From NCBI GenBank assembly GCA_023254555.1, contig JALRLI010000064.1:1-5587 (forward strand): a DNA stretch of 5,587 nt, in the 5' to 3' direction. This document shows, piece after piece, positions 5,439-5,587 of the stretch. Source of the stretch: Microbacteriaceae bacterium (GTDB lineage: Bacteria; Actinomycetota; Actinomycetes; Actinomycetales; Microbacteriaceae). Each line of letters begins with the position of its first letter. Positions within the stretch are counted from its first letter, which is position 1. A program made the translations under genes and the position numbers. A model generated the notes under the pieces. It worked only from the letters and a program-made list of their open reading frames with translations. It was not told where the DNA came from and made no database searches.

Positions 5439-5587
5439 TCAATGCCGATGCCCGATCGGTGAGTCTCTTGCCCAATGAATCGGTTTATGCGGTCATTGAT
5501 CCAATGTATGCCCCCAGAAAGAAGTCGGCATTGTCCAAAGGCGAGATGCAGACGCTGCAAGCTTTTATTGGCCAGAATCAATCCCCC
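5396..5587 (+). CDS. rsmJ: RsmJ, 16S rRNA (guanine1516-N2)-methyltransferase, internal fragment
   Basis: This open frame has no start or stop in the window and codes for about 64 residues of RsmJ (YhiQ), the SAM-dependent enzyme that methylates G1516 of 16S rRNA. Recognisable pieces are PEWLQKTLARIHLINADA, matching the WLQ-x-x-L-x-x-IHLI-x-A region that follows the SAM-binding fold, and AVIDPMYAPRKKSAL, the catalytic DPM(F/Y)-PxRKKSAL signature. The EMQTLQAFIG stretch corresponds to the family's EM-R-x-FQ-x-LVG. The first codons near 5390-5398 may or may not belong to the gene. RsmJ is characteristic of Gammaproteobacteria and is not expected next to purN-purH in an actinobacterium. The N-terminal half and the C-terminus lie outside the join and the window. 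Confidence 0.82.

Noticed and set aside
5396..5587. Horizontal transfer of rsmJ into the actinobacterium
   Set aside because: No mobile element, attachment site or complete gene is present, the gene lacks its N-terminal half at the join, and insertion would disrupt purH; a chimeric sequence is simpler.
1..5587. Defence system, phage, CRISPR or insertion-sequence content
   Set aside because: No spaced direct repeats, transposase, integrase, nuclease or phage structural motifs were seen; the ATPases are clear transporter and kinase-like domains.

Overview
The window reads as a fragment from an actinobacterium of moderate G+C, probably a Microbacteriaceae-like lineage. The evidence is the gene order DUF6350/PerM – purN – purH, the frequent GTG starts, the 1- to 46-base gene overlaps, and the closeness of every protein to actinobacterial families. 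This reading holds for bases 1 to about 5391. The last ~195 bases code for part of RsmJ, a gammaproteobacterial rRNA methyltransferase, in a different frame and in clearly more A+T-rich sequence. The right end is therefore a junction between two genomes, most simply an assembly or amplification chimera.

Layout, all on the + strand: (1) bases 1-1077, the C-terminal part of a multi-pass DUF6350 (PerM-like) membrane protein, probably cut by the window edge. (2) Bases 1078-1193, a short leader almost filled by a TPP (THI-box) riboswitch whose 3' edge contains the Shine-Dalgarno sequence of the next gene. (3) Bases 1194-4565, a thiamin-precursor uptake cassette: ykoE (ECF substrate-binding S component), a 734-residue protein fusing both ECF ATPases to the EcfT transmembrane subunit, and an uncharacterised P-loop kinase-like protein. 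(4) Bases 4520-5122, purN. (5) From 5109, the first ~95 codons of purH, breaking off at about 5391-5396. (6) About 5396-5587, the internal rsmJ fragment. No tRNA, rRNA, CRISPR array, insertion sequence or convincing terminator was seen. No stretch over 300 bases lacks a gene.

The genes form one tightly packed run. Mycobacterium tuberculosis has perM (Rv0955) directly followed by purN (Rv0956) and purH (Rv0957); here a TPP-controlled vitamin uptake module sits between the first two. Spacings from ykoE onward are 7 bases or overlaps (7-base gap, 1-base overlap, 46-base overlap, 14-base overlap). Purine genes may therefore be cotranscribed with, and translationally coupled to, a thiamin-responsive module. 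The two pathways meet at aminoimidazole ribotide, a purine intermediate that ThiC converts to the thiamin pyrimidine. The P-loop protein is the least understood member and is a candidate salvage kinase for the imported compound.
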